A DNA stretch of 64,000 bases from Gossypium raimondii (GCF_025698545.1 NC_068566.1:47223192-47287191); one strand, 5' to 3'; positions 44,869 through 58,444 are shown, counted from the stretch's first letter. The notes: a model not told the origin generated them from the letters alone. Numbers and translations are program-made.

Positions 44869-47800
44869 TCAGCTTTTCATAGCATCCGATCCCTCATTTT
44901 GGCATCTTTGAAGTATCATGCTACAGTTGTTCATTGCGCCGGCATCAAGAAGACCATGATTCCAAAGTTTTATCATGAATAACCTCCAACACCTGAACCG
45001 AAAATTACATAACATCTCAAATACAGATATAAAAGATAACAACAATGTGCAAATACCTTTAATAAGTGAATACATTTCAAACACAGTTTTACAACACTTT
45101 ACTAGCATCACTTGCGGTATTAAATGGTCCACAATGTATACCCCATAAATGAGTTAATCTTTTGTCTATAAGTTAATTGAAACACTTCAATAGCTATGGT
45201 TTGGGTGCGCATTGGCTGTTTACGGTTGGTTTTTATCACCTCTATCTGCCTATAAATGGTCAGCTCAAATTCCAACTCAATGTAGTGTGACTTTTGTTAT
45301 TGTTAGCAAAATACGACTTCAGCATTAAAAAACAAACAAGTAAACATTCTTTAAGCACATTACCAAAAGAGAGCAGGTGACTTGACCAAATCCAGCCCAT
45401 GGAGTTTAGAGAAAGCCTCACATGCCCAGGAAACGTGACCATCAGCCAGAACCCTGTCAAATGAATCAAGAGACCATTTTAATCACAAAGCAAGACCACA
45501 AGGAACAAGTTCTATGTGGTAAGGGTGAGCAAAATTCAGTTCAACTAACTTAACCGATTGCCTTCTGTCAAGTCGGTTCAGCCAAATCAATCATGATGAT
45601 CAATTTGGTTTTGAAGACAGTTATCAGTTATGAATTTTCATAACCAAATCGGCTGACTTAACCAACTCTTAATATATATACATATATATATTTCTGTTCA
45701 TGCTTATGTTCCCATCCTTGAAAGGAAACAAGAGAAAGAAAAAGATTAGTTTAACCAACCGATGTTAAGTCAGATCAATAGATCGGTCCAGCTAAAGTAT
45801 GGGTTGGTCAGTTAAGCAGGGTTTCTTAACCTAACTGACTGGTTCCTCTCTCCTACTATGTGGTACCAGCTCAAGTACTTAGAATTTCTTGACATGCAAC
45901 AATTAGAATGGCGAAGGGAAAAGAAAAGTAGATAATAATTATGAATTCAATTGACAAGAAAAGGAAAGAAAGCTTCAAGTGTTAAGTATAGACTACCTTT
46001 GCTTTCTAACAAAGGAGTTCCAAAGATGCATAAGTTGCTTCTCGTCTTTGCTAACATCCACAAAATCGTCGAGCATCTGTTACATAATTGTTTTTATGTT
46101 ATCCTCTCACTTATAAAGAGAAGAATAATCAGAGGTTAAAGATGGAACTAGTGCTAGGACCCTAAACAAAGTAATGCTCGTAAAATACAAGCAAAAATTG
46201 AGCAATGTATTACTAGTTGAGACGAATGAAGAGAACTGATCATCTCACCCCAACAGATCACTGTTATTTAATTACTTTCCCAAGGCAACTGAAGATTTAT
46301 AAACCCAAAATAGTAAATTCTTGTTCACCAGTTATTTTGGCCCCAATCAGGTTGAATGATTTAAATACATTTGTTTTTTGTTTTAATGACATAATTTTGC
46401 TCTCAAAATGCTAAAACAAGATCTATTTTACAGGAGCAAAATCAGGAAAATAAACTGTTAGAATTTTTATTTATTTTTGGGTTACATATTACAAGTTAAA
46501 AAGTGGGGGAGGGATAACAACAGTAAGGTTTGAACCTTTGTTTTTAAGGTGCTAACAAGGAGCCATAACCACTGCTTTCTTCAGCTATTGGCAACTGGTT
46601 GAAGTTCTAACACGTTATAAAATACTACAATTCATAAGTGAGTTCCACAAAATTTAAAGCCTAGACCAGCAAGCATATGATTGTAATAAAAAATAAAGGA
46701 AATATTCAGATGCAAAATTGTAAACCATACCCTGCGATCTTCAAGGTCAGCGATGTCATCATCAACTTCATCTTCACTGTCTCTATCAGACATTACTTGG
46801 TCCATCTCCATTGGCTTAAATTAAACAATAAGACTTGTCAGTGCATACAGAGAAATAAGATTATTGACACAACATGGATATTCGTGATAAGATAATAGCA
46901 GATAGCTAAAACTGATCACCTGAACTCGGTGTGAGTGAAAGAATTGGCGTCTCAGCAGGAGCAAGCGGCTGTAAGAGAACATTTTGAATCGTTAAACATT
47001 TAAAAAGTTAGCATGCCTAAACTTCAGTGAATTGGGGAGGTAAAAACTTCTATTAACAAAAATGAAAGGAATATATAAAAGAAAAACCCTCAACAAAAAT
47101 AAAAGGAATTGACTGATGAAAGAAGTTGCCCTGGAGAACATACTTCCTAGGTTCAGATCGATCTACCGCTATTTTCCTTGTTTTTGCAGGAGGTGCTGCA
47201 ATATCAGTTCCGGATACTGTTTTAATACAATCAGGGTCCAAAGGAGAATGAGCCATTGCAATTGAAACTCCTGGACCATCGCAACTATTTGCAACTCGTG
47301 CAAGACACTCAGTTGCACTAGCATAATCAGAGCCATAGTTCTCCAGACCATTATATCCATTCTGCAAATCTTTCTCCAGAGGAATTGACTTGGAAGCCCT
47401 CTCACCTTCACAGAGTTGAATAATTACGTCAATGAAAGGTTATTATTGAGTCATTTTTCTGGTGTTATTTACCTATAAGTTACAAAATTAAGCTGGTGAC
47501 TTCAAGATGTAAAGCATTCACAGTTCACACACTATAAGTATAAGACTATGCACTAAACATAGAGATATATAAAAATGTAAGGACAAGTGGTACTAGAAAA
47601 ATTACCGTCATTCTCCAGAGAACCATTCTGCCTGTTTTCACTAACAATTTTGGGTGAGTCCATCTCCAAAAATTGTACACTGACATTCTTCACACACTGC
47701 AGAGGGCTTGTAGACCTACGTCTTCGAGATTTTGAGCTGCACATGCAATTCCTTTAACCACTGAACTGCCAGTTTTATTTCCAACAAGAAGGTTTCATAG

Positions 47801-50250
47801 CAATTGAAAGAAGCAAGATGTACCCAAAAGTTATACCCTACCAGAAGCAGAAAGTTTCTACTCGTGGATCTACTCCATTTGCCAAAGTCTGTAACAAGAA
47901 TTTTTGGCAGGATATTAAAGTTTGAGAAGTCAAATCACGCTTTCTGCCTAGTCACGATCTTTTTTTTTAATAACACAATAGATTTTCCAAAACATAGAAA
48001 AGACGCAAAATTTGACAATGATATTTTATTTCCATTTTCAACCATGGTTAATTTTGAAAAACATTCCAACCCAAGTCAACAGCCATCACTAGCACTTCTT
48101 CCCCAATGTCTAAAGCTAAAATATCTACTATCTTTGATGGCAGCAGGATTGCTACTTATTGAAATCTAAGCTTCCATGTGAATCTTGATGGTACATAGAA
48201 GGAAAACTGTTACCTCAGATACTAATGAATCAATTTTCACTGAGACATTAACTGCTTGATACTCCTCTGTCACCTACAATATAAACATCTTTTCAATAGT
48301 CTTTCTGGAAAATCTCAATTGAGTGGCAAGTGACTTGACCATTTCAGCTACCAACCCAGAAGTCAAAGTTGAATAAGTCATGCGATGAGCACAAATGATA
48401 TCGCAGACCCTGTGAACAAACATCAAGGTAGGCTGAGCGTCAAAAAAGCTTTTTGGTGCATAAAATAGAATAGTTATCTATGAATAATAAAAATCAGAAC
48501 AATTCCTGAATCCAACAAATAGCAATATTTAGAAAAAAGAAAAGAAAAAAAATATTCGTACGAAATGAAAGTCATCCTATTACATGTAAATGAGTTTATC
48601 TTATCACATAGAAGGAAATTTAATAAACACTCCATCCTCTTGTTTTCTTTAGATAAAGAGAAAATTGATATAATATGACTTAACCATCAAAATTATGAAT
48701 GAAGCACTCAAGATAAGTGAAGACAACAGATGAGTATCCACCTTAAAACTTGCACATTGCATCAAGCAAAATGGACACGAGAAATCTTCAGTTACTGCAA
48801 ATTTAAATGATTAAAAAGAACATGGCAATTAGAACTCAGAAAATCAACTTTAGCTATTAAAGTTTAAGTAAATATGATGTAAAATGCAGAATTCAGTACG
48901 GATAAAGAGATTAACCTTCAGTCTTTTGTAGCATATTGCCATAATCCTTATAGTTGAAAATTACAATTCCAGCCCTCAACCTACACAAACAGATCGGAGG
49001 TAAGTTAACAGCATAATAAGTGATAAAGAGACCTCATAATTGTTATGCATAAATTTGCTTTCCTTTTTCCAGGAAAGATGTTTTTAGCTGTAGACATGAA
49101 GTAGAAAATCAATGGAGCAATACACCAGCAAGCAATCACTATCAACTTTTTAGTAATTTGATGATATCTTTATTTCTGCTACTAATGCTCTATTTGCTTT
49201 TGGAAAATAATTAAAAAAATCTGTTTTTCACAGTATTGTTTCAAAAAATTCCAGGGCGTGGAGAGTTCTAGGATTTTGGAACTGTCTCAGGGCATCTGTC
49301 TTACACACAATTCTTCTAGTACTAAATCTTCCCAACTGCCCGCATCAAATTCTTCATCATGCTACAACTTGGACCCAAATCTCATCGAGAAACTTACCTA
49401 AACAACAAAGATTCACTTTCCCCTTCTAACAAATTTAATTGTGAATGAGACACTTTAATTCAAACATCGAATAATCATCAAGGAATATTGCTACTTTTCA
49501 GAAGCAGGAAATAGAAGAGAAACGTATATTTCCCATTAACTAACTGTACTTGTCAGCCTTAATCACATAATCCTTACTCAAGGACATTATTATGATTATT
49601 TCAAATATATAAACTTAAAAGTTTTAAACTAGGAGAAAATTTGAAACAGATGGTTACTGGCAAAAGTAATACGCTAATATCATACTTCAGGGAAATAAGA
49701 CTGATAAAATTCAAAGAGTTACTTCAGAGACCAAAGCACATATTAAAAGGGAAGTTCATACCTCCTTTTACGCCTCGCCTGTATTTTGTATTTCAGACAT
49801 CTTCGAAGATATGAAGGCTGAAGCAGAAAGTGATATTTGATTATAAAGTAGACTGATCCGAAGAATGTTGCCCCATCAGGCCAAAAACAGTAGATAACCA
49901 TGCTCAATTCATCAAATTAAGGTTGTGCATTTACATGACTTAAACGAGAAAGATTAACTATAGAATCTATTTGACCTAAAATAAAGAACGCATTAACAAA
50001 AATTCCCAAATAGTGCAAATAGTAGGCTCTCTTGGACACAAAAAACACATATGTAAAAAGATTTCCTAGGGTAAAACAGATCAAATATGGAGATGCATGT
50101 TCAGTAAGAAAAGCATAACATTACATTGTGTAAAGCACGGCAACGAAGAATATTGTATAATTCAACAGGCTTGCAATATACTAAGAGATTCTCTACAGTT
50201 GTATCTGTCTCCTCTGCAGACAAATGCAAGCATGAATTTTGGCGGCACAT
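44869..50250 (-). CDS. VRN2: VRN2-type Polycomb protein with VEFS box
   Basis: Fourteen coding exons with agreeing phases: 50250-50125, 49817-49762, 48980-48916, 48794-48742, 48409-48356, 48273-48214, 47888-47842, 47736-47606, 47405-47144, 46968-46920, 46814-46731, 46075-45996, 45453-45364, 44992-44869. They give 426 aa (Arabidopsis VRN2 has about 440). It should be the Su(z)12-like subunit of PRC2, which trimethylates H3K27 in the nucleus. The start MCRQNSC and YCKPVELYNIL are followed directly by RRKRRLRAGIVIFNYKDY. The roughly 200-residue insert of EMF2 is absent, which marks the VRN2 class. A C2H2 finger has Cys89, Cys92, His105 and His110. The VEFS box (about 285-420) includes FFHSHRVQPMEMDQVMSDRD, an acidic run, and FWCWRLFMIKLWNHG. 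Leader exons probably extend to about 51240. Intact. Confidence 0.9.
46475..46612 (-). mobile_element. SINE-like insertion in a VRN2 intron
   Basis: On the minus strand, GTGGTTATGGCTCCTTGTTAG stands about 35 bases before AGGTTCAAACC, which fits the Pol III B-box consensus GGTTCRANNCC exactly. A CTCCCCCAC and T-rich tail follows. It is different from the SINE at 38612. The ends are not well defined. Confidence 0.5.
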
Positions 50251-50259
50251 GACCTGCAA

Positions 50260-51250
50260 TCCAAATAATCACATCCTCATCCTCACATCAGCAATCTATA
50301 TCAAGGTAATAAGAAAAAAGAAAACACGCATTGACACTATGATTTTTACCCTACACAATAGAGAGCAGTCATACATATCGAATCAATCTTTCGAAAAATC
50401 CATGCAGATTAACAATCAAACAGCCAAATAAGCCAAAACAATTTGGATTAAATTTAATTATAACAAATGAAAATAATGAAGATGAATATAGAGTTGACCA
50501 AGTCAAACTTGACATGGATGTTAATACAATGGTTGGTTTACCCCAATGCAGATGTCAACATTTCTTTAGCATGAAAATCTATATCAGCTCCTGGTAGTAT
50601 AATAAACTCGCAATTAGCAACAAGTTAAACAACAAAACAATGTTTCCATTTCGAATTTTTACACAAAAGATGAATCCGAGCTCAAACAATAATTCATAAA
50701 CCAAATGCTACAATTTTACCTAGAAAATCTCCCGTTTTGCTGTTCTCTTGCATACCTAAAGTTAAACGAAAGACGAAACGAAGACATCTAAACACCTAAT
50801 AAATTCTACGACAAGGAAAACATCACGATTCAATTATACGCTAATATCAGAAACCCTAATTCATCAACAAATATATATAAGAATTTATTCCTAAATTAAA
50901 ACTGATAAAAATTAATTAAAAAACAATAAATAATACGTGTAACTGTAATCCAATTTCATGAAACAAGAAAAAAGAAATTAGCCTACCTCCATACCTAGAG
51001 AACATCGAAATTTAAGTCAAAAATTGAACGTAAAAAATGGTCAAAATTTGTTAGACAGGTTAAAATAGTTGATGAAGAGGACAAATTAAAATATAAATTC
51101 TATATTTTTTGTGACTATATAAAACGACATAAAAGCTTTTTTTTTGTATTTTTATATACCAGAGATGAAAATTGAATGTATCGACGGATCTGGAAAGTCG
51201 CCGGAAAATTTGGAATTGGCGGTTTCTGAATAGTAGGCGAAGTGGAAGGA
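50260..51250 (-). promoter_or_regulatory. leader and promoter region of the VRN2-type gene
   Basis: An acceptor (GATTGCAG) ends at 50254, four bases before the ATG, so the leader is spliced. Candidate leader-exon edges lie near 50756, 50985 and 51160 (CTCTG|GTATAT). The upstream block 51165-51240, with GGCGACTTTCCAG-like sequence, is GC-richer and probably holds the first exon. No TATA box can be assigned with confidence. Confidence 0.4.
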
Positions 51251-51259
51251 AAGGGAAGG

Positions 51260-54200
51260 AGAATTTTTATTTTATTTTATTTTTTATATAAAGAGAAAAA
51301 AGGGAATCCAAAAGGAAAATAAAATAAATATAAATAAAAGAAAGTTTGTTAGGTTGCTTTTAACGGGAAAATTTTACGAAGCACAATGATTGTGATTTGT
51401 TTGGATATTGGGATTTAGGGAAAATGGAGAGAGATGGGAGATGGGAAAGGTTATTGGGTTATGGATTGGATTGGATTTGGTTTGGCCCAAATATTGCTAT
51501 GGATCTTCTTTGATCTTCTAATGGTTCAAATCCATTTATAATTTTTTTTAATGAACGATGTATCTTTAATGTTCGTTTTATGGTACATGAAGATTGATTT
51601 TTTCGGAATTTGTTGATGCTCCTCTCAATAATGTCTAAAGTTCAAACCTAAGTTTTCTTTTAACAGTGCAGTGTGTCTTACCATTACACTCAATACTTGT
51701 TGGTAAGTTTCCTTTCTCACAGTGTAGTGTGTCTTACAATTACACTTATAAATATTTAATAGAGTTGTTAATTGAGTCTTAGCTTGATTGGCATGAGCAT
51801 TGTTACTAATGCAGGGGGACATGGGTGCGAGTAACAATCTAGATGATTAAATGATTAAAGCTTAAAACAATCTAGACTTCAAATAAGCTGAATAAAAAAC
51901 CCAAACTTAGTACTCGAAATAATCTAAATCCAAAATGACCCAAAAATTTTAAAATCCAACCCAATTGAGTGTTCTATAACACCCTTGTTATATGAAATTA
52001 CAATTTTTGTTTATGATTAATATAAAGGTAATAATGCTTCATTCAGCACCTCTTAGCTCATGAGTTAGCAGTAAACTAATTTTGTTTGGCAATTTCTAGC
52101 CACTTGCTTGATTTCTTTTAAGCGAAGGGAAGAAATTTTTCTAGTTTAAAGTTTAAATTTGTATTAAGATAAACATCAAAACTATATATGAACTTATCTA
52201 ATTTAGTCTCAAAATTAAACAAAAATTCTAAATACGTCCAAAATACTAAAAATCCAAATTTTAACCTTTTGTCTGAAATTATTTAAATATATATTTAAAA
52301 TTTTCACTCGATCCGATTCCAAAATTTTTGAGGCATTACACTTTGTTATTATATTAACATGGATGGACCATCGATTTTATTATATCTTTTAGACATGGAA
52401 TAAAAGCAAAGAGAAAGTACATTTTTTCCAAGTTGAGGAATAAATTTAGGTAAAGTTTTGAAATTATTATTATCCTCCATTTTAGTTGACCAAAACATTT
52501 ATATTTTAACTTGGAATAGGTAAAGTTGCTACTTTTCTCATTGACATTCTCACATTCAATATTCAAAAATAAAACTTAAAATATTTGTTGGCACCAAAGA
52601 TTAGAATTCAATTACCAAAAAGAATTCAGGGTTGAAATTCTCTTATTATCTCAATTTGTGATATGTACCCAAAAATTTGAAAAGAGAGAGTACAATCTAA
52701 GAAATGAGAGATGGAAGGGTTACGGGTTTGATTATTTAAAATTTATAAAATTTTAAATTAGTATATTTACCTTCTTTAAATGATATCCGCTAAAATTTAT
52801 GAAGATATAACCTATTAAAATGATGAAATTACATTTTAACTCTCATAAAAATATTCAACTTAATTACGCCTTAAAAGTTTTCTAACTTTATCCCGACAAA
52901 TTTTAAACTCGTTACATCTAAACCGTATCTAATAAAACATCTAAACAAAATCTAAGAAAATAAATGATTTTATCAAATGAAGGAAAAAGCCTCCATCTTT
53001 TCTTAATTCACATTTATGGAAAATAATGTGATTAGTTATAACTTTAGTGATTAGAAAAAAAATGGAACTTTTTTTCTCTTTATATTAAGCTATAACTAAA
53101 TCTAATAAAAATTAAATAGTGATAACTTCAAGCTTGAATTCGATTCAAAACTTAAGAAATATTAACATCGTTCGAAACTATAATGCATTTTTCGAACCTT
53201 GAACTTTGTAAGGCTCAATGAAGCCCTTAAACCAATCCAAAGGTTAATTAATGACCCTAAAACTTTAAAACTACATACATATGATTTAGGGATGACAATT
53301 TATGTTGCGAATTTGGATATTTGTAAAAATTTAGTCTATTTTATAAGGATTTGGATATTGCAGATTTAGATAATATTCGGATTCAGATTTTAAAATCACT
53401 ATCCAAATAGATATCTTGAATATTCAGTGTTTGAATCTGCATTGCTTATTTGAATAGTAGACTTGTTACAAAATGCTTCTAATTTAAATTTTATATATAT
53501 ATAAAAATTTTAGTAGATTTTGAATTAATTTTTACAATTTGGATCTCTAAAAGATAACTGAAATTTTATTCTTTGTTGATTCAAATATTCAACATGATTT
53601 TCGAGATTTGGATAATAATATTTAGATAATTTACGATAATAAAACATATTTAAATTTTTAAATAAATTTCTTGATTCAAATTCATATTCAGATAATTCAA
53701 AAATACAGATATTCAAATCAATATCATTCCTTACATGATTTGAAGTTGTATGAATACCAAATATATTCCTCAAAATTAATCAACTCATTAAGCTAAAATT
53801 TTCAAAGCCTATCTCTCACATTCAAAAGTCTATTACTTCATTTTGATACTCCTCTCACTTTCACACATAAAGTTAAAAGGAAAAGAAAAAAGAGAGAGCT
53901 ATTGGGTATTTTATATACAATTTAATGCAAAAATGCCTATTGAAAGTCATACCAAAATGGATAAATTGGTTTTACTCTAAGGCAATTAAAACATTGACCA
54001 ACTTTTTCTAATACCTACTAAAGCAGCCATTTTTTTTATTTGTAGAAATGCTGCTTGCTACCTTCTTCACATGTGGGGCATTTTGTGCATACAATATTAC
54101 TCTTTTTTTACTATATCTTAATCCAAAATTCAGTCATTTCCCATTTTTTAAGTTGAATTTTGTGTTGTTTAATTTTCTAAAATCATATTTCTACTAAGCG

Positions 54201-54924
54201 GCGCACACAAAGTTGGTATGAGGTTGATAACAGTTTACACTGTAGTGTTGAGAGTCATATTTTAATATTTCAAAATTTTTTAAAAAATTTTAGAATGTTT
54301 GAATAGGGATTATCTAACTCTGAGTTTTTTAGAATTCAAAATATTTTATTTGATCAATTATAAAATGTGAACTTCGATATACAAATATCTCATTGAGGAA
54401 AAATTATCAGTTAAATCATGTTTCACCTCCAACACGTACATTTGGACGTAATTAAGAGGTTACTTGTTTGCTAAACAGTATAGAAGTGGGTGGCATGGCA
54501 TTTGGTGTTCCTCTAAATGCTGCACATATAAGTGGTAAGTATTTGGTTTATGGATAGGGTGACCATATGTCGCGTGGCGGTTCCTTTAGGCGAGACAACC
54601 CTTCGTGGTTATGAATACGTTAACCGTGATGAGACCTACTTGGGCAAAGTGATTCCTTAGTCATGGTTGGTCGAGCTCCTCCATGCGCTCATCTTTAAGC
54701 AATGTGATTTGCTCTTGTAGTTTGTGGACGTTTACTTCGTGCAATGTAAGATTATTTCTGCTAATAGGATTATCAAAATGTAATATTTTTTAACATATTA
54801 ACGGGTATGTGGAATGCAAGATTATTTAAAAGTACATTTTATAATATATCATGTTGTCATTTGAATTTTTTTATATAATTTATAATTTTTGTATTTTTAG
54901 ATTATATATGCATTTAATTTTTTG
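51260..54924. other. gene-free stretch
   Basis: 51640-51680 and 51705-51745 share CAGTGYAGTGTGTCTTAC, a tandem pair of about 65 bases. 53290-53760 is a degenerate block of GGATATT/TTCAGATT words like an old short-period repeat. 54470-54740 is GC-richer (GTCGCGTGGCGGTTCC, CCATGCGCTCATC) and unclassified. The rest is AT-rich. No gene is seen. Confidence 0.45.
51771..51832 (+). mobile_element. tRNA-derived SINE, copy D (5' head only)
   Basis: TTGAGTCTTAGCTTGATTGG, then GCATGAGCATTGTTACTAATG, CAGGGGGACATGGGTGCGAGT: the A-box and B-box part of the family at 38612 and 54948, in the opposite orientation. It stops just after the B box, so the body and tail are missing. Confidence 0.55.
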
Positions 54925-54947
54925 GAGTGTTGCATCATTACATTTTA

Positions 54948-55071
54948 ATGAAACCCATAGCTTCTCCCTCAATCCATAAATAGGAATATAATGCGCTTCA
55001 GCGCAGTCGAACCCATATCCTTCTGCATTAACAACAATACTCATGTCAATCGAGCTAAGATTCAATCGACA
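54948..55071 (-). mobile_element. tRNA-derived SINE, copy C
   Basis: On the minus strand, GATTGAATCTTAGCTCG and ATTGACATGAGTATTGTTG form the head. GGATATGGGTTCGACTGCG (B box GGTTCGACTGC), CTGAAGCGCATTATATTCC, TATTTATGGATTG and GAGGGAGAAGCTATGGG follow. The tail after CTATGGG is less clear. This copy has the best-preserved A and B boxes in the window. Confidence 0.65.
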
Positions 55072-55079
55072 AATAATTA

Positions 55080-57299
55080 AATATACATATATTCAACAAT
55101 CTTTTAATCTAATGACGAAAACACTATACTGTAAATATGAGAGTTTGAATTCGATTTTAAATAACGTTATTTCCATCCCAATTATTAAAAAAAAACGCAA
55201 ACATGTGTTCCATACACTTGTGTAATAATGGACTTCAGTGGAATAAAAAGAAATGGATAACTTTTTCTATTATTAAAAGAATAATTAAATAAAGACAAAT
55301 TAGGAGCTTAGCACGAGGAGCATGCTTCAATTATTTTATTTAAATGAAAGAAAAAAATGGAATGTACAAACAACGAAAGTTCTAATGCATGTAATAATGA
55401 TAAATATTAATATGTATCATGCACATGTTTTGTATGTGAATTAGGAGACATGAAATTGTGACTTGATGCCTTCAAATTAATTAAAGTTTATTAGACATAT
55501 ATGCTACTAAAATTGTTTTTAAGGTATAATTATATTACAATTTCGACTAAAGTGAATAATTTTAAGTATTAAACGGTGTAGTTAATTCAATATTAATGAA
55601 ACTTAATTTAGTTAATTAACTATAACGAGAATACATATGGAGCAGAACCCACATATTCAGCAATAATAAGATAACATGAAAGTTATTGGGACTATCAAGG
55701 AATCTTTATCGAAGCAGTCAAATTCAATAATAATCAGATACATAACTCAGCTTTTGTAAAATGTGGAGAATTGGTCGATTGAACATGTCCCTAAAGAAGA
55801 AAATGTTGAAGTTGGTCGTATATATATCCAAGTTAGCTATTGACATAGAAGAAGACTTACAGTTATATATAGCTCTTCCTTTTGACTCTTTCTAGATTAC
55901 TGTAAAGTGTTTTAATCTATTCAAAAAAAAAATCCCACATATTCACGGCGAATGCAAGGGGAAGACAATCACTTTAGGCTATTAAAATGATAAAATTACT
56001 TTTTAAATCTCCTTAAAAATTATAAAATAATTACTTTTTTTCCTCAAGAAATTATTGCACACATTAATATAGGGTGAGACTTACTTGATCTCAACATTCT
56101 CAAGGACTTATCTTCGCCATTCAATTAAGACCTCATTAATTATGTACTACTAAAATTCAATGCAGAAACTAGAGGTGGTCTTTTGAGTATTTGCAAAGTT
56201 TTAAGTTAATTTAATGATAAATTTATATTTTGGTCCCTTCTAAAATTTAAAATTCAATTATGTTCTCTCCAAAAACAAAATTTTAATTTAATCCCTTGAA
56301 AATAATAAAATTTTACAACGATACAATAACAAAATTACATTTTAACTCTCTTAAAATTTATAATTTAAATTTGCCTCCTCCAAAAACAATATTCTAACTT
56401 CACCCCAACTAAATTTATTTAATCACGAGCTTCAAATGAGAAAATCATTAGAGAAAATAGAGTTAAGTGAATTTAGATTTTATTAAAATTATAAAAAAAG
56501 TTTTATTATAACATATTTTGTTTCGTTTTTTAAAGTATCCATGTTTAACACATATTCAAATATGAGTATCGACATATATTTTTGAAAAGTTCAAATCTTA
56601 AATTTCATTTTTGTGTGTAGTGTGAAAAAAAACTTCAAAACCATATATTTATAATGGAAAATGTACAAATATTTTTTCTCTCTTTCCTATTTCATAAATT
56701 TTCAAACTTTGTTGTGTAGTGAAACTTTTTGGTCTTTTTCTTTTCTTTCCCACTTAACGTCATACGAAGATAATGCACATTTTATTACTAGTTCTTTCTT
56801 TATGTCTTGTTATTGAAAAAATTATTTTTAAAAATAAATAAATAAATAAATGTTTTTTATTATATATTTTTCAGATCTGTTTTATGGTTGATCGCTACTT
56901 CTTCTAATAATATCGTTTTCAAAGTTCTAATCTATGTTCTCTTATTTGGAGTGCAACATGTTTCATCGTTACGCCTAACATTTTTTATTCTCAATTTAAT
57001 CGATTTAATTCACGAATTCGATATAGTTTTCACATTAGTTATGACTAATATGCATATAATAAAAATGGAAATGAGAAGGAACCTTCATAATTTTAAAACA
57101 ATATTTTACATAAAGTTCAAACACATCCCCCATGCCACTCCAAATTAGCCCGCGTAATTATATTGGCCATCTTATAACCAAAAAAGTGTACGAATTTGTC
57201 TATACCATACACCATATTGACCAATTAATCAAACAATACATATATTAATATAAAATTTATCTAAGATTATCATTCTCACGTCATGATAACATCAAAGAC
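55080..57299. other. gene-free AT-rich stretch
   Basis: The stretch is mostly AT-rich. 55620-55920 is somewhat more balanced in composition but gives no confident family match. 56215-56400 holds TTTTGGTCCCTTCTAAAA and CTTCACCCCAACTAAATT, phrases of the element group seen at 60047-61215. An open frame at 56888-57148 shows no family features. Confidence 0.45.
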
Positions 57300-57652
57300 G
57301 GTAAAATTACAATAGAGACCCTTATATTAAAAATTATATTGCATTTTGCCTTCTTTACTAAAAAATAGGTAAACTAGTCCTTGTGCGTTAGATCAAAGAG
57401 TAATTTGGTCATTTCTGTTAATAGTTTCATCTATTTCTACTGTTAAAAACTGATGTGGTTGACGAAAAAACCAGACAATTACACGCGATGTGTCATGTGT
57501 ACCTCATGTTAACATATATGGACCAATTTTTAACAGAATGATTGGTTTGCTCTTTGGTCTAACATGGATGGACTAATTTGCCCCCTTTTTTTAGTAAAGA
57601 GGGTAAAATACAATCTGACTCTTAATACAAAAACCTTCATGATACTTTTATC
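57300..57652. mobile_element. long-TIR MITE, third and best copy of the 10873 family
   Basis: The tips are GGTAAAATTACAATAGAGAC on the left and, inverted, GATAAAAGTATCATGAAGG. The arms continue through ATATTGCATTTTGCC with GGGTAAAATACAATCTG and through AGATCAAAGAGTAATTTGG with CTCTTTGGTCTAACATGG. Near the centre are GACGAAAAAACCAGACAATT and GTGTACCTCATGTTAAC. Arms of about 130 bases make a near-complete foldback. The flanking 9-mers match poorly. Confidence 0.72.
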
Positions 57653-58444
57653 TCAAAAGGCTTCCACTTAAATAGATTATGTGACATTTTTAAAATAAAA
57701 AGATTCTTCACGTAACTAATATTACACGCGTGGAAGGCCAAATGAGTAAATAAAAAATTTTCAATTCTATTTTTGAGGTTTATAAGGTTTTTTAACACTA
57801 TGTCAAAAGTCGATGCTATCTTTTTCTTACTTGACTTCCACGTAATTTTGAACAAGCCAAACGAGCAAAATATTTTGCTAAAATTTTAAAATTACTAAAT
57901 AATCCGATTGGATGAAAGTTATTTGATAGTTTTCTCGGTTGGATTTCAATTGTTAAATCAAAATAATAGAGACTATAAATTCTTGAAATTAAAAATAAAA
58001 ATTGAATTTTAAATTTATAAAGAGTATAGGGATTAAAATCAGAATTAACCCATAAATATATTAATGTTTGTTTAAAATTTAAAGATTAAAATATCCACTA
58101 TTTGACCGGAATTGTTTTGTTTTATTACTTTCAATGTTTCAACAATAGAACTAATTCCATGTTCAACCTTTTACTTCATTCAATTGGCTACATATCCACA
58201 CAGATATATACATACATATATATATATATATACTGCAAAAAGAAGAAGAAGAAGAAGAGAATATAAATATAGGTGATTATATGTGTTGGACAATTTAAAA
58301 GTAATGTAAAAAGAGAATTTTTATTAAAATTATTGTTTTATTTTTATCTAATGTATAAAGATTAATTTATTTATTTATTTTAAATAAAAGGATCAAAATA
58401 TAATTTAACTCTAACTATAATGCCTTCCATATATAGGTTTTCTA
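57653..58444. other. gene-free AT-rich stretch
   Basis: An AT-rich repeat arm (GAGACTATAAATTCTTG, AGTATAGGGATTAAAATC) lies at 57950-58050. A (GAA)n run is at about 58241-58260. No gene is seen. Confidence 0.45.

Noticed and set aside
7302-50250. HOS1 and VRN2 as a functional flowering-time or vernalisation cluster
   Set aside because: HOS1 is a truncated, frameshifted fragment about 35 kb away, brought by rearrangement, with unrelated genes between. Nothing supports co-regulation.
55620-55920. Possible retroelement remnant (a short stretch resembling the end of an RNase H-like domain)
   Set aside because: The resemblance covers only about a dozen residues, with no neighbouring domains or terminal repeats. 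It is too weak to name as a fossil.
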